DNA of 27,500 nucleotides from Bacillota bacterium (GTDB taxonomy: Bacteria; Bacillota; Clostridia; Clostridiales; Clostridiaceae), in the NCBI GenBank assembly GCA_023399035.1, contig JAEWQX010000105.1, forward strand, positions 1 to 27,500. The letters run 5' to 3'. Made by a program: the position numbers and the translations under genes. The notes under the pieces were generated by a model. That model was not told where the DNA came from. It saw only the letters and a list, made by a program, of their open reading frames with translations, and searched no databases. Shown here one piece after another: positions 16,611-23,938 of the stretch; positions within the stretch are counted from its first letter, which is position 1, and each line of letters opens with the position of its first letter.

Positions 16611-17906
16611 CTATAAAATATCATTTTTGATTATATCTTCGTATGATTCTCTTCTACAAATGAGTCTAGCCTGTCCACCTTTAACCATTACAACTGCCGG
16701 CTTAGGTATTCTGTTATAATTGTTAGACATTGAATATCCATAAGCTCCTGTAGTCAAGACTGCAAGAATATCACCGCTCTTAACCTCTGGAAGTTCAACA
16801 TTTTCCAATAATATATCACCTGATTCACAACACTTTCCTGCAATTGTGACAGTCTGTCCACTTTCTCCGATGACTCTATTTGCTACAATGCATTCATACT
16901 CTGCATTATAAAGTGCAGGTCTTATGTTATCAGTCATTCCACCATCAACGGCTGCATAAGTTCTTATGCCTGGAATTTCTTTGACACTGCCTATTGTATA
17001 AAGGGTTGTCCCAGAATTTGCAACGATGCTTCTTCCTGGTTCAATTGTAAGTATTGGTCTTTCCTGACCAGTTCTATTACATACCTCATCAACTTTGTTA
17101 ATTATTGTCTCACAATATTCTCTAGTTGTTCTAGGTTTATCCCCTTTACTATAGTATATACCAAAACCACCACCAAAATCTACTTCTTTTATTAAATAAC
17201 CATGATTTTTTTCTATTTTTTTCACTAAGCCAAGCATTACTTCTACTGCATCTTCATATGGCTGCAATTCAAAAATCTGTGAACCTATATGACAGTGTAT
17301 ACCTGCAAGATGTATATTTTCAAGGCTTATGGCTTTTTTAACAGCATCATCTATGACAGTACCAACTGGTGCAAATCCAAATTTTGAATCTATCTGACCT
17401 GTTTTGATATAATCATGAGTATGTGCTTCAATTCCTGGAGTTATTCTCAAATATATATTTTGTATTTTTCCATATGACTTTGCAAAGTCATTTAATACTT
17501 CCATTTCATAGTGATTGTCCACAACAAAATTTCCAACTCCAAGCTTAACACCAAGCTCAATCTCATCTAATGTCTTATTATTTCCATGAAACATCACTCT
17601 TTCAAGAGGAAATCCTGCCTTATATGCAGTATATAATTCTCCTCCTGAAACAACATCTAGTGACATATTCTCTTCCATAAGAAGCTTACACATCTGAACT
17701 GTAAGAAATGCCTTACCTGCAAATGCCACCCTGTTATTATTTTCTTTACACCTAAAGTATTGTCTGTAATCTCTACAGTATTCCCTTATTAAATCTTCAT
17801 CAAAAACATATAGAGGACTTCCATATTCTTTTATTAATTCTACAGCTTTATTTCCCCCTATAGTTAATTGGTTATCTTCAACCTTCATCGTACCAAATAA
17901 TTTCAT
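16611..17906 (-). CDS. lysA: diaminopimelate decarboxylase
   Basis: LysA is the PLP enzyme that decarboxylates meso-diaminopimelate to lysine, the last step of lysine synthesis. The PLP lysine lies in VAFAGKAFLTV. Other motifs are IHCHIGSQI, the phosphate-binding GGGFGIYY, EPGRSIVANSG, the active-site CESGDIL and YGYSMSNNYN. The start is set at 17906 (MKLFGTMKV), because GGGGGT lies nine bases upstream and this gives 431 residues, the normal length. A longer in-frame ORF from 17954 would add 16 residues encoded by the adjacent repeat element and is not believed. The 690-bp region upstream holds a promoter, lysine riboswitch, terminator and repeat, so expression should fall when lysine is plentiful. 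Confidence 0.97.
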   Translation of the reverse strand: MKLFGTMKVEDNQLTIGGNKAVELIKEYGSPLYVFDEDLIREYCRDYRQYFRCKENNNRVAFAGKAFLTVQMCKLLMEENMSLDVVSGGELYTAYKAGFPLERVMFHGNNKTLDEIELGVKLGVGNFVVDNHYEMEVLNDFAKSYGKIQNIYLRITPGIEAHTHDYIKTGQIDSKFGFAPVGTVIDDAVKKAISLENIHLAGIHCHIGSQIFELQPYEDAVEVMLGLVKKIEKNHGYLIKEVDFGGGFGIYYSKGDKPRTTREYCETIINKVDEVCNRTGQERPILTIEPGRSIVANSGTTLYTIGSVKEIPGIRTYAAVDGGMTDNIRPALYNAEYECIVANRVIGESGQTVTIAGKCCESGDILLENVELPEVKSGDILAVLTTGAYGYSMSNNYNRIPKPAVVMVKGGQARLICRRESYEDIIKNDIL

Positions 17907-17924
17907 TTTTGTTACCCCCAAAAC

Positions 17925-18175
17925 TTTTTTCAATTGATAGTTGATAATTGACAATTATGGTGGATATTCTATAAGAATATCTTTAAATATGTTTTTAAGT
18001 TTCTCTCAAGAATCTAATATTCATACTTTTCAACTTCTCATAAATACTAAACACATCATAGAAATTGCCAATTCTCAAGTCTCAATTTTTTATATTATTG
18101 CTTATTAATATTAAAAACAGCTATACTGTTTCACCCTCAGTTATCAATCAGCACGTAATTGTGAATTGAAAAAAA
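17925..18175 (-). repeat. 250-bp repeat-like element (copy B) in the lysA leader
   Basis: This non-coding block lies between the riboswitch terminator and the lysA ribosome site. Its left edge (TTTTTTCAATTGATAGTTGA, then ATTGACAATTATGG) and the reverse complement of its right edge (TTTTTTCAATTCACAATTAC, then TTGATAAC) form imperfect terminal inverted repeats. It holds AAACAG-CTATA-CTGTTTCACCCT at 18115-18138, matching the motif in copy A (7908-7931). Both blocks are about 250 bp and lie just before the downstream gene's start. Exact ends are uncertain. Confidence 0.5.
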
Positions 18176-18200
18176 TCGCCACAGATGATTTCTGTGACGA
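18169..18200 (-). terminator. intrinsic terminator, candidate expression platform of the lysine riboswitch
   Basis: On the minus strand TCGTCACAGA (18191-18200) pairs with TCTGTGGCGA (18176-18185) with one U-G pair, across a 5-base loop, and is followed by seven T. It lies between the riboswitch and lysA on the same strand, as a premature terminator should. It is about 140 bases from the aptamer, further than usual, and no obvious antiterminator pairing with the aptamer's last strand was found. Confidence 0.75.
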
Positions 18201-18343
18201 GTGGCAGAGCCTGTGCTGATAATCCTTACGCACAACAATTCTTCAGCAGCATAGCCATACTATTTTTAAGATTCAATGTATGTATCTCAACATCAATTCT
18301 TATTAATAATAAACTGCATATTTTGCTAATTAAAAGATATGCC

Positions 18344-18505
18344 TTGTAGCTCAACACTTTCGTGACAGTTATCCACATATTATATGAATACCCAGAAATA
18401 AGCCTTGGTTAAACTTATTCCTTCGGCCATAATACCTTTCCATATGAATCACAGTCTACCAGACTCATCATATTTACTATTTATCACAGCACCTCTACCC
18501 CAGGT
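18344..18505 (-). promoter_or_regulatory. lysine riboswitch (L-box) controlling lysA
   Basis: On the minus strand, in order, come the hallmarks of the lysine aptamer: GGTAGAGGTGC (18489-18499), AGTAAATATGATGAG, GGAAAGG, TGGCCGAAGG (18419-18428), GGCTTATTTCTGGG, ACTGTCACG (18361-18369) and TTGAGCTACAAGG closing P1 (GTAG with CTAC). This order and wording are specific to the L-box class, which binds free lysine and reduces expression of lysine genes. It is preceded by a matching promoter and sits on the lysA strand. Secondary structure was judged by eye. Confidence 0.92.
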
Positions 18506-18511
18506 CATGTT

Positions 18512-18569
18512 ATATTACCATATTATTCAACTATTACAAATATGATACCATATTTTAAAGTTAATTCAA
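18512..18569 (-). promoter_or_regulatory. tandem candidate promoters of the lysA leader
   Basis: Two minus-strand promoter-like sequences, each with a 16-base spacer and a TGG extension before the -10, are seen. The proximal one is TTGTAA (18534-18539) with TAATAT (18512-18517). The distal one is TTGAAT (18564-18569) with TATCAT (18542-18547). The proximal one predicts a start near 18505, exactly where the riboswitch aptamer begins. Confidence 0.55.
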
Positions 18570-18599
18570 TACTTTTTCAGACATTAAATGATAAAAATC

Positions 18600-19277
18600 T
18601 TATCTATTCCTATATACATCCATTAAATCTCCCATTATACTTGCTGATGTAGGAGGTGTGAAAGTAATTGCATTTGCACCTGCCTCTATTGTTTCTCTTA
18701 TGCTCTCATCTGTTGGTCCCCCAGTTGCTATTATAGGAAACTCAGGATATGACTTTCTTATATTTCTAACAATACTTGCAGTATTTTTTCCACCAGATAC
18801 ATTTAATATAGTTGCTCCGTTCTCTATCCTCTTTGCTATATCTTCATCTTCAGAAATTACAGTCACTATAACAGGAATATCTATTGTATCTCTAATATTT
18901 TTTAGTATTTCATTGCTTGTTGGTGCATTTACTACAACACCCATTGCACCCTTAAATTCAGCATCAAGAGCTAAATTTACCACTCTTTTCCCTTGGGTTA
19001 TTCCCCCACCAACACCGCAGAATACTGGCACATCTGCTGCCATAACCAAAGCCTGAGTTATTAGAGGCTGTGGCGTAAATGGATATACTGCAATTATAGC
19101 ATCTGCATTTGTATTCTTTATTATTGCAACATCAGTACTAAATAATATCGATTTTATTCTTTTCCCAAAAATTTTTATTCCACTGCACTCTCTTATTACT
19201 AATGGAACTTCTACAACATGCTTACGTAATGTTCCCTTTATTTCGGGTATATATTTGCCTTGTTTTTTAGCGTCCAT
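18600..19277 (-). CDS. TIM-barrel protein of unknown function (HisA/TrpC-like fold)
   Basis: I do not recognise a specific enzyme. The 225-residue protein has the alternating strand/helix pattern of a (beta/alpha)8 barrel. Glycine-rich loops lie at strand ends: FCGVGGGITQGKR, ILNVSGGKN and IIATGGPTDESIRETIEAGA followed by AITFTPP. The last two look like the phosphate-binding loops of HisA/HisF/TrpC/NanE-type barrels, so a phosphorylated ligand is likely; that is inference. The start is set at 19277 (MDAKKQGK) because GGAGG lies eight bases upstream. An ATG seven codons earlier would place that site inside the gene. There is no signal peptide. It lies just upstream of the lysA promoter on the same strand. 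No terminator was seen between them, so some read-through into the lysA leader is possible. Confidence 0.75.
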   Translation of the reverse strand: MDAKKQGKYIPEIKGTLRKHVVEVPLVIRECSGIKIFGKRIKSILFSTDVAIIKNTNADAIIAVYPFTPQPLITQALVMAADVPVFCGVGGGITQGKRVVNLALDAEFKGAMGVVVNAPTSNEILKNIRDTIDIPVIVTVISEDEDIAKRIENGATILNVSGGKNTASIVRNIRKSYPEFPIIATGGPTDESIRETIEAGANAITFTPPTSASIMGDLMDVYRNR

Positions 19278-19386
19278 ACAATCTACCTCCAATTTCATAA
19301 TAATATATACTTTACCAGTAATTATAATAATATTATACTACTTTGAATTTTACAATTACACTAAATATTAATACAAGTTACTCACA

Positions 19387-19677
19387 TTATCCACACGTTT
19401 TATCCACAATTTTGTTGATTTAATCATAAACTTACAATAATATTAGAAAACTCTATATTTTATAAATTTAATCCTATCATCAATTAATTACAACTATATT
19501 TTTTAATTATATATATATTTAGAATTAAAATATATACTTTTTTTACTAATTGCAGAACTAAAATTATAGTTATCCACAGAAATGCTTATCTTATTCACAA
19601 TGAGAACATCCCCTCAAACCCTTGTATTGCCATAGTTTTCACTAATCACTCAAAAGTTATTAACTTTTTTATCCACA
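19387..19677 (+). promoter_or_regulatory. cluster of DnaA boxes in a gene-free AT-rich region
   Basis: Four perfect TTATCCACA nonamers occur, all in the plus orientation, at 19387-19395, 19400-19408, 19570-19578 and 19669-19677. A one-mismatch TTATTCACA is at 19591-19599, and a one-mismatch inverse copy (TATGGATAA) at 19688-19696. The host gap 19278-19897 is 620 bp without a gene and very AT-rich. No dnaA, dnaN or other origin gene is nearby, so this is more likely a DnaA-binding cluster away from oriC than the chromosomal origin. Confidence 0.7.
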
Positions 19678-19788
19678 ACTTTATTATTATGGATAAATTT
19701 CTATTTTAAATCATTAATTTTTTCTTAATAAACAGTAAATTTGTACTTAATAACTTAATAAATACTGAAAATATCGTGACTTATATTG

Positions 19789-19797
19789 TGATATAAT
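19789..19797 (+). promoter_or_regulatory. extended -10 promoter of the DUF1700-DUF4097 operon
   Basis: TGATATAAT matches the extended -10 consensus and lies about 100 bp before the DUF1700 start. It is just downstream of the DnaA-box cluster. No convincing -35 was found. Confidence 0.5.
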
Positions 19798-19897
19798 CGT
19801 TCTTATCATATACTAAAAAACGAAGATGATAGTAAATTTTAGAAGTAACGTTCAATCATCAATATAATTAATCTTACATAGATATGGAGGTTTTAAA

Positions 19898-20653
19898 ATG
19901 ACTCAAAATGAGTTTTTCAATATTATTATGGATGAACTTAAAGAACTACCTGAAATAGAACTACAGAAAATTATTTCATTTTATAAAAATAAAATTTCCA
20001 GTGAGATCTCACTTGGAAAAAGTGAAGAAGATGTAATATCAGGTTTTGGTGATCCTTATTTAATATGCATGAAATACATTAACCACCCTTTGGATACTGA
20101 GATAAATGAAGAGAAAAAGGATACTTCCTCTAAAATAAACTTAAAAAAAGCATCAGGTGATGATACAAATAAAGATATTTCAATTTCAAATATCAATTAT
20201 ATTGATCCAATTTATATAAATGAAAATGATACTACTGATGGAGGTCACTATAATTTTACTGAAAGTATCAAAAATGATTTTAAGAAATCTTCACCTCACG
20301 TTGATAAATTCTTAAAAATATGCATCATAATTCTAAGCCTCATAATATTTTTTCCTGTAATAACAAGTATATTGGGAATAATCATTGGTATTTTAGGTGT
20401 AGCAGTCAGTTTACTTGCTGGCAGCATAGGACTATTGATTGGAGGCACTTTTACAAACCTTATTGGTCTTCCTAATATACCTCAATTTATTGCTGATTTC
20501 CCATACCCAGCAATAGTTCTATTCACTCTTGGATCAGTTTGTTTATCTATATTTCTAATATTAATTTTTTATTATTCTTGCAAACTTTTCTTTAGACTAT
20601 GCTCTAAAATACTTAAGTTTTTAAGGTCTAAAGGAGGTATCTTCAATGAATAA
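19898..20653 (+). CDS. DUF1700 (HAAS domain) membrane protein
   Basis: The N-terminal ~65 residues form the helical HAAS/DUF1700 module (FFNIIMDELKELPEIELQKI, then EEDVISGFGDPYLICMKYI), known from proteins that sense or relay envelope signals, often next to PadR regulators. A polar linker (about 66-135) follows. Then come two or three membrane helices (about 145-190 and 205-238), the first rich in Gly/Ile (IIIGILGVAVSLLAGSIGLL). It is 251 residues and begins after GGAGG. It overlaps the following DUF4097 gene by 8 bp, so the two are coupled. The PadR-type regulator gene that usually precedes such pairs is absent; the gene starts directly after the gene-free DnaA-box region. The molecular function is not established. 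Confidence 0.82.
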   Translation: MTQNEFFNIIMDELKELPEIELQKIISFYKNKISSEISLGKSEEDVISGFGDPYLICMKYINHPLDTEINEEKKDTSSKINLKKASGDDTNKDISISNINYIDPIYINENDTTDGGHYNFTESIKNDFKKSSPHVDKFLKICIIILSLIIFFPVITSILGIIIGILGVAVSLLAGSIGLLIGGTFTNLIGLPNIPQFIADFPYPAIVLFTLGSVCLSIFLILIFYYSCKLFFRLCSKILKFLRSKGGIFNE

Positions 20654-21578
20654 AAAGTTTATCTCTACTAAAATGAAAATTTTTCTTTTAGCTCTGCTTA
20701 TTTTATCTATTATATTTTATGCTTCAGGTTGTGTTGTTCTCATTCAAAGCAATTATAATCTAGCACATTACTCTGATGAACTGAATTTCAATCCTAATTC
20801 CTTAAGATATAATTTTAACTTCAGCAATAATTTCTTAAATTTCACTAATTCATATTCTTCTCATGATTATGATATTACTGATGATATATCTGAGATTGAT
20901 TTCAATATGAATTCTCAAAGTGTAGAAATTGTTAATACAAATACTGATAAATTAAATATAAAAATAAAGAGTTTTTCTTCATCAGGTACTGAGTTAAATT
21001 TAGTAAAGAACAATAATAAAATGACATTTTCACCAACTGTAAATATTCCTGATAATGCGGAAATTATAATAAGTGTACCTTCAGATTATTCTAAAAAAGC
21101 AACATTGAAGATTAATACAAGCAGCGGGGACATCAATGTAAATAATATATCTGCAAATACACTCAATGCTTCAAGTGCAAGTGGAGATGTAGACTTAAAT
21201 AATTGTGATTTAAATTACCTTTATTCATCCAGCTCAAGTGGTGATATTAATTTAAATGCTGTAAATTCATATGTAGAAACAAACTTATCATGTCTATCAG
21301 GTTCTATTGATGGAACTGGAAACTTTGGGGTGCTTACTGGAACAACATCATCTGGTGATATCAGTGTTACTTTTAAAAATAACCTCAATAACGTGTTTCT
21401 AAGTGCAGTATCAGGAGATATTGACTTATATATACCTTCTGATTGTGGATATGAAGCAATCTATACTACAATCTCAGGAGAATTGAATAGTTCTAATGAT
21501 AATTTGTTTAATGGAGATAAATCAAATAAAATTAATATAAATACTACAAGTGGCGATTTAAGTATTGAATTAAAATAA
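20646..21578 (+). CDS. DUF4097 beta-strand-repeat envelope protein
   Basis: The N-terminal 30 residues form a membrane anchor or signal (KIFLLALLILSIIFYASGC). The Cys in ASGC could be lipidated, but the lipobox is not canonical (Ala at -3). The outside part is a series of short beta-strands, each ending in an SGD/SGS/SGE turn: TSSGDINV, SASGDVDL, SSSGDINL, CLSGSID, TSSGDISV, AVSGDIDL, TISGELN and TTSGDLSI. This is the DUF4097/GlxGD-type beta-solenoid pattern. It is 310 residues. It is translationally coupled to the DUF1700 protein, with GGAGG inside that gene's end. Family function is unproven; a role in envelope stress sensing or signalling together with DUF1700 is inferred from context. Confidence 0.82.
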   Translation: MNKKFISTKMKIFLLALLILSIIFYASGCVVLIQSNYNLAHYSDELNFNPNSLRYNFNFSNNFLNFTNSYSSHDYDITDDISEIDFNMNSQSVEIVNTNTDKLNIKIKSFSSSGTELNLVKNNNKMTFSPTVNIPDNAEIIISVPSDYSKKATLKINTSSGDINVNNISANTLNASSASGDVDLNNCDLNYLYSSSSSGDINLNAVNSYVETNLSCLSGSIDGTGNFGVLTGTTSSGDISVTFKNNLNNVFLSAVSGDIDLYIPSDCGYEAIYTTISGELNSSNDNLFNGDKSNKININTTSGDLSIELK

Positions 21579-21583
21579 AGAAG

Positions 21584-21615
21584 AGCTGCAGGCTTAAATA
21601 CCTGCAGCTTTTTAT
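21584..21615. terminator. terminator between the DUF4097 gene and the chemoreceptor gene
   Basis: A perfect 9-bp stem AGCTGCAGG (21584-21592) / CCTGCAGCT (21601-21609) with an 8-base loop is followed by TTTTTATA on the plus strand. It lies six bases after the DUF4097 stop. In the minus direction a weaker U-rich tail follows, so it may also end the chemoreceptor transcript. Confidence 0.88.
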
Positions 21616-21683
21616 ATACTATAATAGTTCGTCCTATAACTTCTATAACAGATTGTCTAATAGCAAATATCCATTGTAGTATT

Positions 21684-22949
21684 TTATTCAACTACAAATT
21701 TATTTATTATGTCACTTAGATTCTGTGCATCTTTTACACCCTTTTCTACAGAAGAAAGAGTCTGTTTCATAGCACTTGTTGTATCGCTTACGCTTTCCTT
21801 AATATTATGTGTACTCTTTACTGTTTCTTCAGAATTCTTGGCTGTATGAGAAATTGCTATACTAACCTGTTCAATTGATGATGTAACAGCTTCAGACATT
21901 TGTGATAATTCATCTGACATACCACTTATAAATTCTCCATCCTCACTGTAACTTTCACCAATTTGTCCATATTCATTTAAGTTATCCTTAACATTAGTCT
22001 TTATAAACTTTAATATTTCGCTGCTGTTATCTGAAAGATTTTTAAATGCAGCTTCAACTCTTTCAATTGTATTTTGAATTGTTATAACTGATGACGAAGA
22101 TTCTTCTGCAAGCTGTCTTACCTCTTCTGCAACTACTGCAAATCCCTTTCCTGCTTCACCAGCTCTTGCTGCTTCAATTGCTGCATTTAAAGATAGTAAA
22201 TTTGTCTGTTCTGCAATACCTGCTATAGCTTCTGCCATAACTTTAATTTCCTCAACTACTTTTGATTCTTCAATAGCTTTTCTTATAAGTTTTTCCTTTT
22301 CATGATATACATTTTTTGTATTATCAATTGCATCTTTACTGCTCTTTAGTACTGATTCTGCTCTTTCCTTTATCTTTGAAGAATTAACAGTTCCACTCTC
22401 AGCTCTTGCTGATAATTCCTGCATATTAGCTGTGATTTCCTGTATTGAAACATATATCTCTTCTACAGTACCACTATTATCTTCTGCATTTCTATCTATC
22501 TTTTCAATATCATCTTCTGCATTTTCCAATGTTGCACATAATTCATTTATTGTTGAGGAAAGCTCTTGGTTCAATGTTAGTACATTTTTAGTATTATCGT
22601 TGCATAACTTTATTATATCCCTCAAATTATGTTGAGCTGTATTTAACGATTCTCCAATTGCTCCAAACTCATCATTGATACTTATCTTTATATCTTGAGA
22701 AATATCAAATCTACTTATTCTATCTGCTAACTCCTTTATTCTTCCTAAAGGCCTAATCATACTCATTGCTGTAGAAAAAATTAATAATCCTCCAATTACT
22801 ACAGCTATGACTATCGATATAATTGTAACTGCAGCACTTGTTTTTAATCCAACCCCTATAATTATTCCATTTACAATCATAGCCATGTAGACAAGAAATA
22901 ATCTTACTCTGACTGATTTAATAAAAGCTATCTTCTTATTTTCATTCAT
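21684..22949 (-). CDS. methyl-accepting chemotaxis protein without extracellular sensor domain
   Basis: This is a chemoreceptor signalling to CheA/CheW. The start at 22949 (MNENKKIAF) follows six G with seven-base spacing. An in-frame ATG at 23054 adds 35 residues without a ribosome site. Two membrane helices come almost back to back (about residues 14-32 and 38-61), with a loop of only a few residues, so there is no ligand-binding domain outside. A HAMP-like region follows (RPLGRIKELADRIS, then DEFGAIGESLN). A long coiled coil then carries the conserved hairpin tip EQTNLLSLNAAIEAARAGE, then GKGFAVVAEEVRQLAEES. It is 421 residues. It probably senses an internal or membrane signal, or serves as a partner for other receptors; this is inference. 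It lies 168 bp after the PF06541 gene. Confidence 0.93.
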   Translation of the reverse strand: MNENKKIAFIKSVRVRLFLVYMAMIVNGIIIGVGLKTSAAVTIISIVIAVVIGGLLIFSTAMSMIRPLGRIKELADRISRFDISQDIKISINDEFGAIGESLNTAQHNLRDIIKLCNDNTKNVLTLNQELSSTINELCATLENAEDDIEKIDRNAEDNSGTVEEIYVSIQEITANMQELSARAESGTVNSSKIKERAESVLKSSKDAIDNTKNVYHEKEKLIRKAIEESKVVEEIKVMAEAIAGIAEQTNLLSLNAAIEAARAGEAGKGFAVVAEEVRQLAEESSSSVITIQNTIERVEAAFKNLSDNSSEILKFIKTNVKDNLNEYGQIGESYSEDGEFISGMSDELSQMSEAVTSSIEQVSIAISHTAKNSEETVKSTHNIKESVSDTTSAMKQTLSSVEKGVKDAQNLSDIINKFVVE

Positions 22950-23117
22950 AGATATGCCCCCCATTTTTATGACTAAAGTTATAAATAAAAGCCTAAAAAG
23001 CTTATTTTTTATCCTTTTATACATCATTTTGTACAATTTTATAATATTATACATATAATTGTTAATACTAAAATATCATTAATATCTATTTTTTTCAACT
23101 TTATTGCTTTATGTATA

Positions 23118-23648
23118 TTACCTATTAAACTTTTTATATATTATTATTTTATTATAGCTCATTATTGTAATGATAAAATCAGATATAAAAATAAGCAATA
23201 TACCTGCTAATATATAATTGATTAAATTCTTATAACCTATATACCAGTATGATATCAATGGATTTAAATATACAACACCAACATAACTTAAAGCACACCA
23301 ATAACACGAAAATAACAGACTTACGTATCCTCTAATATTAAACTTCAAATTTGAATAATCCCAGTATACCTTATTAAATATATGCTTCATAATGTATCCA
23401 CTTATATATTCAACTGTTGTTGGTATAAGAAAACATAAGATAATAAAAGGTATTCCCCTTATCTTCAATGCTTCATAATAAAATATCAAAATTGTCATTG
23501 CTATTCCATACATTGGCTTTAACGGTCCTTTTAAAAAACCCTCTTTTTTAAATCTTCCTGTAGAATGCTTAGAATATAATTCTTCTATCACCCATCCTGC
23601 AAAAGAATAAATTATAAATGTAAAAAATAAATAAAATAGTAAGTACAT
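23118..23648 (-). CDS. PF06541-type multi-spanning membrane protein (putative ABC transporter permease)
   Basis: This 176-residue, very hydrophobic protein has about five membrane helices. Conserved features of the PF06541 (ABC_trans_CmpB) family are visible: the SFAGWVIEELYS segment after helix 1, FLKGPLKPMYGIA before helix 2, PTTVEYISGYIMKHIF and WDYSNLKFNIRGYVSL. The family's ABC-transporter label is by similarity only, and no ATPase gene lies nearby, so a transport role is unproven. AGGTGG precedes the ATG. A small perfect palindrome (AGATAAT-3-ATTATCT, 23672-23688) lies in the leader just upstream and could be an operator. Confidence 0.75.
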   Translation of the reverse strand: MYLLFYLFFTFIIYSFAGWVIEELYSKHSTGRFKKEGFLKGPLKPMYGIAMTILIFYYEALKIRGIPFIILCFLIPTTVEYISGYIMKHIFNKVYWDYSNLKFNIRGYVSLLFSCYWCALSYVGVVYLNPLISYWYIGYKNLINYILAGILLIFISDFIITIMSYNKIIIYKKFNR

Positions 23649-23882
23649 ATTCTATTACCACCTAATTATTAAGATAATTTTATTATCTGTACATAAGTAG
23701 TAACTTATCCCTTGTTTAACCAATGCAATTTTTAATATATGAACCACTTTTATGTAATAATATAAATTCATAGCTGATAAAGCTGCTCCTCAGCTGCTCT
23801 TATATTCTTTATTATTTAAGGTTATGTAATAGTATATAATCTAGCATGAAGGATATATTAAATACTAATTTTTAATAATTTC

Positions 23883-23891
23883 TGCTATAAT
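23883..23891 (+). promoter_or_regulatory. extended -10 promoter of the alanyl-tRNA editing gene
   Basis: TGCTATAAT matches the extended -10 consensus exactly and lies about 48 bp before the start codon. There is no clear -35. The remainder of the 290-bp gap 23649-23938 shows only short imperfect palindromes, such as AGCTG-CTCCT-CAGCT at about 23781. Confidence 0.5.
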
Positions 23892-23938
23892 TATGTTGTA
23901 ATTACTAATAAATTACTAATATTCAGGAGGCCTTATTT

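Noticed and set aside
17907..17954. Longer N-terminus for LysA
   Set aside because: The extra codons come from the repeat element, and a strong ribosome site precedes the start at 17906.
18369..18377. Another perfect DnaA box (TTATCCACA)
   Set aside because: It lies inside the lysine riboswitch aptamer, where the sequence is fixed by RNA structure, so it is treated as coincidental.
19299..19897. Chromosomal replication origin (oriC)
   Set aside because: DnaA boxes are present, but dnaA, dnaN, rpmH and other origin genes are absent nearby; only a DnaA-box cluster is claimed.
23760..23830. Riboswitch or T-box upstream of the alanyl-tRNA editing gene
   Set aside because: Only short imperfect palindromes are present; no T-box sequence or other conserved motif is visible.
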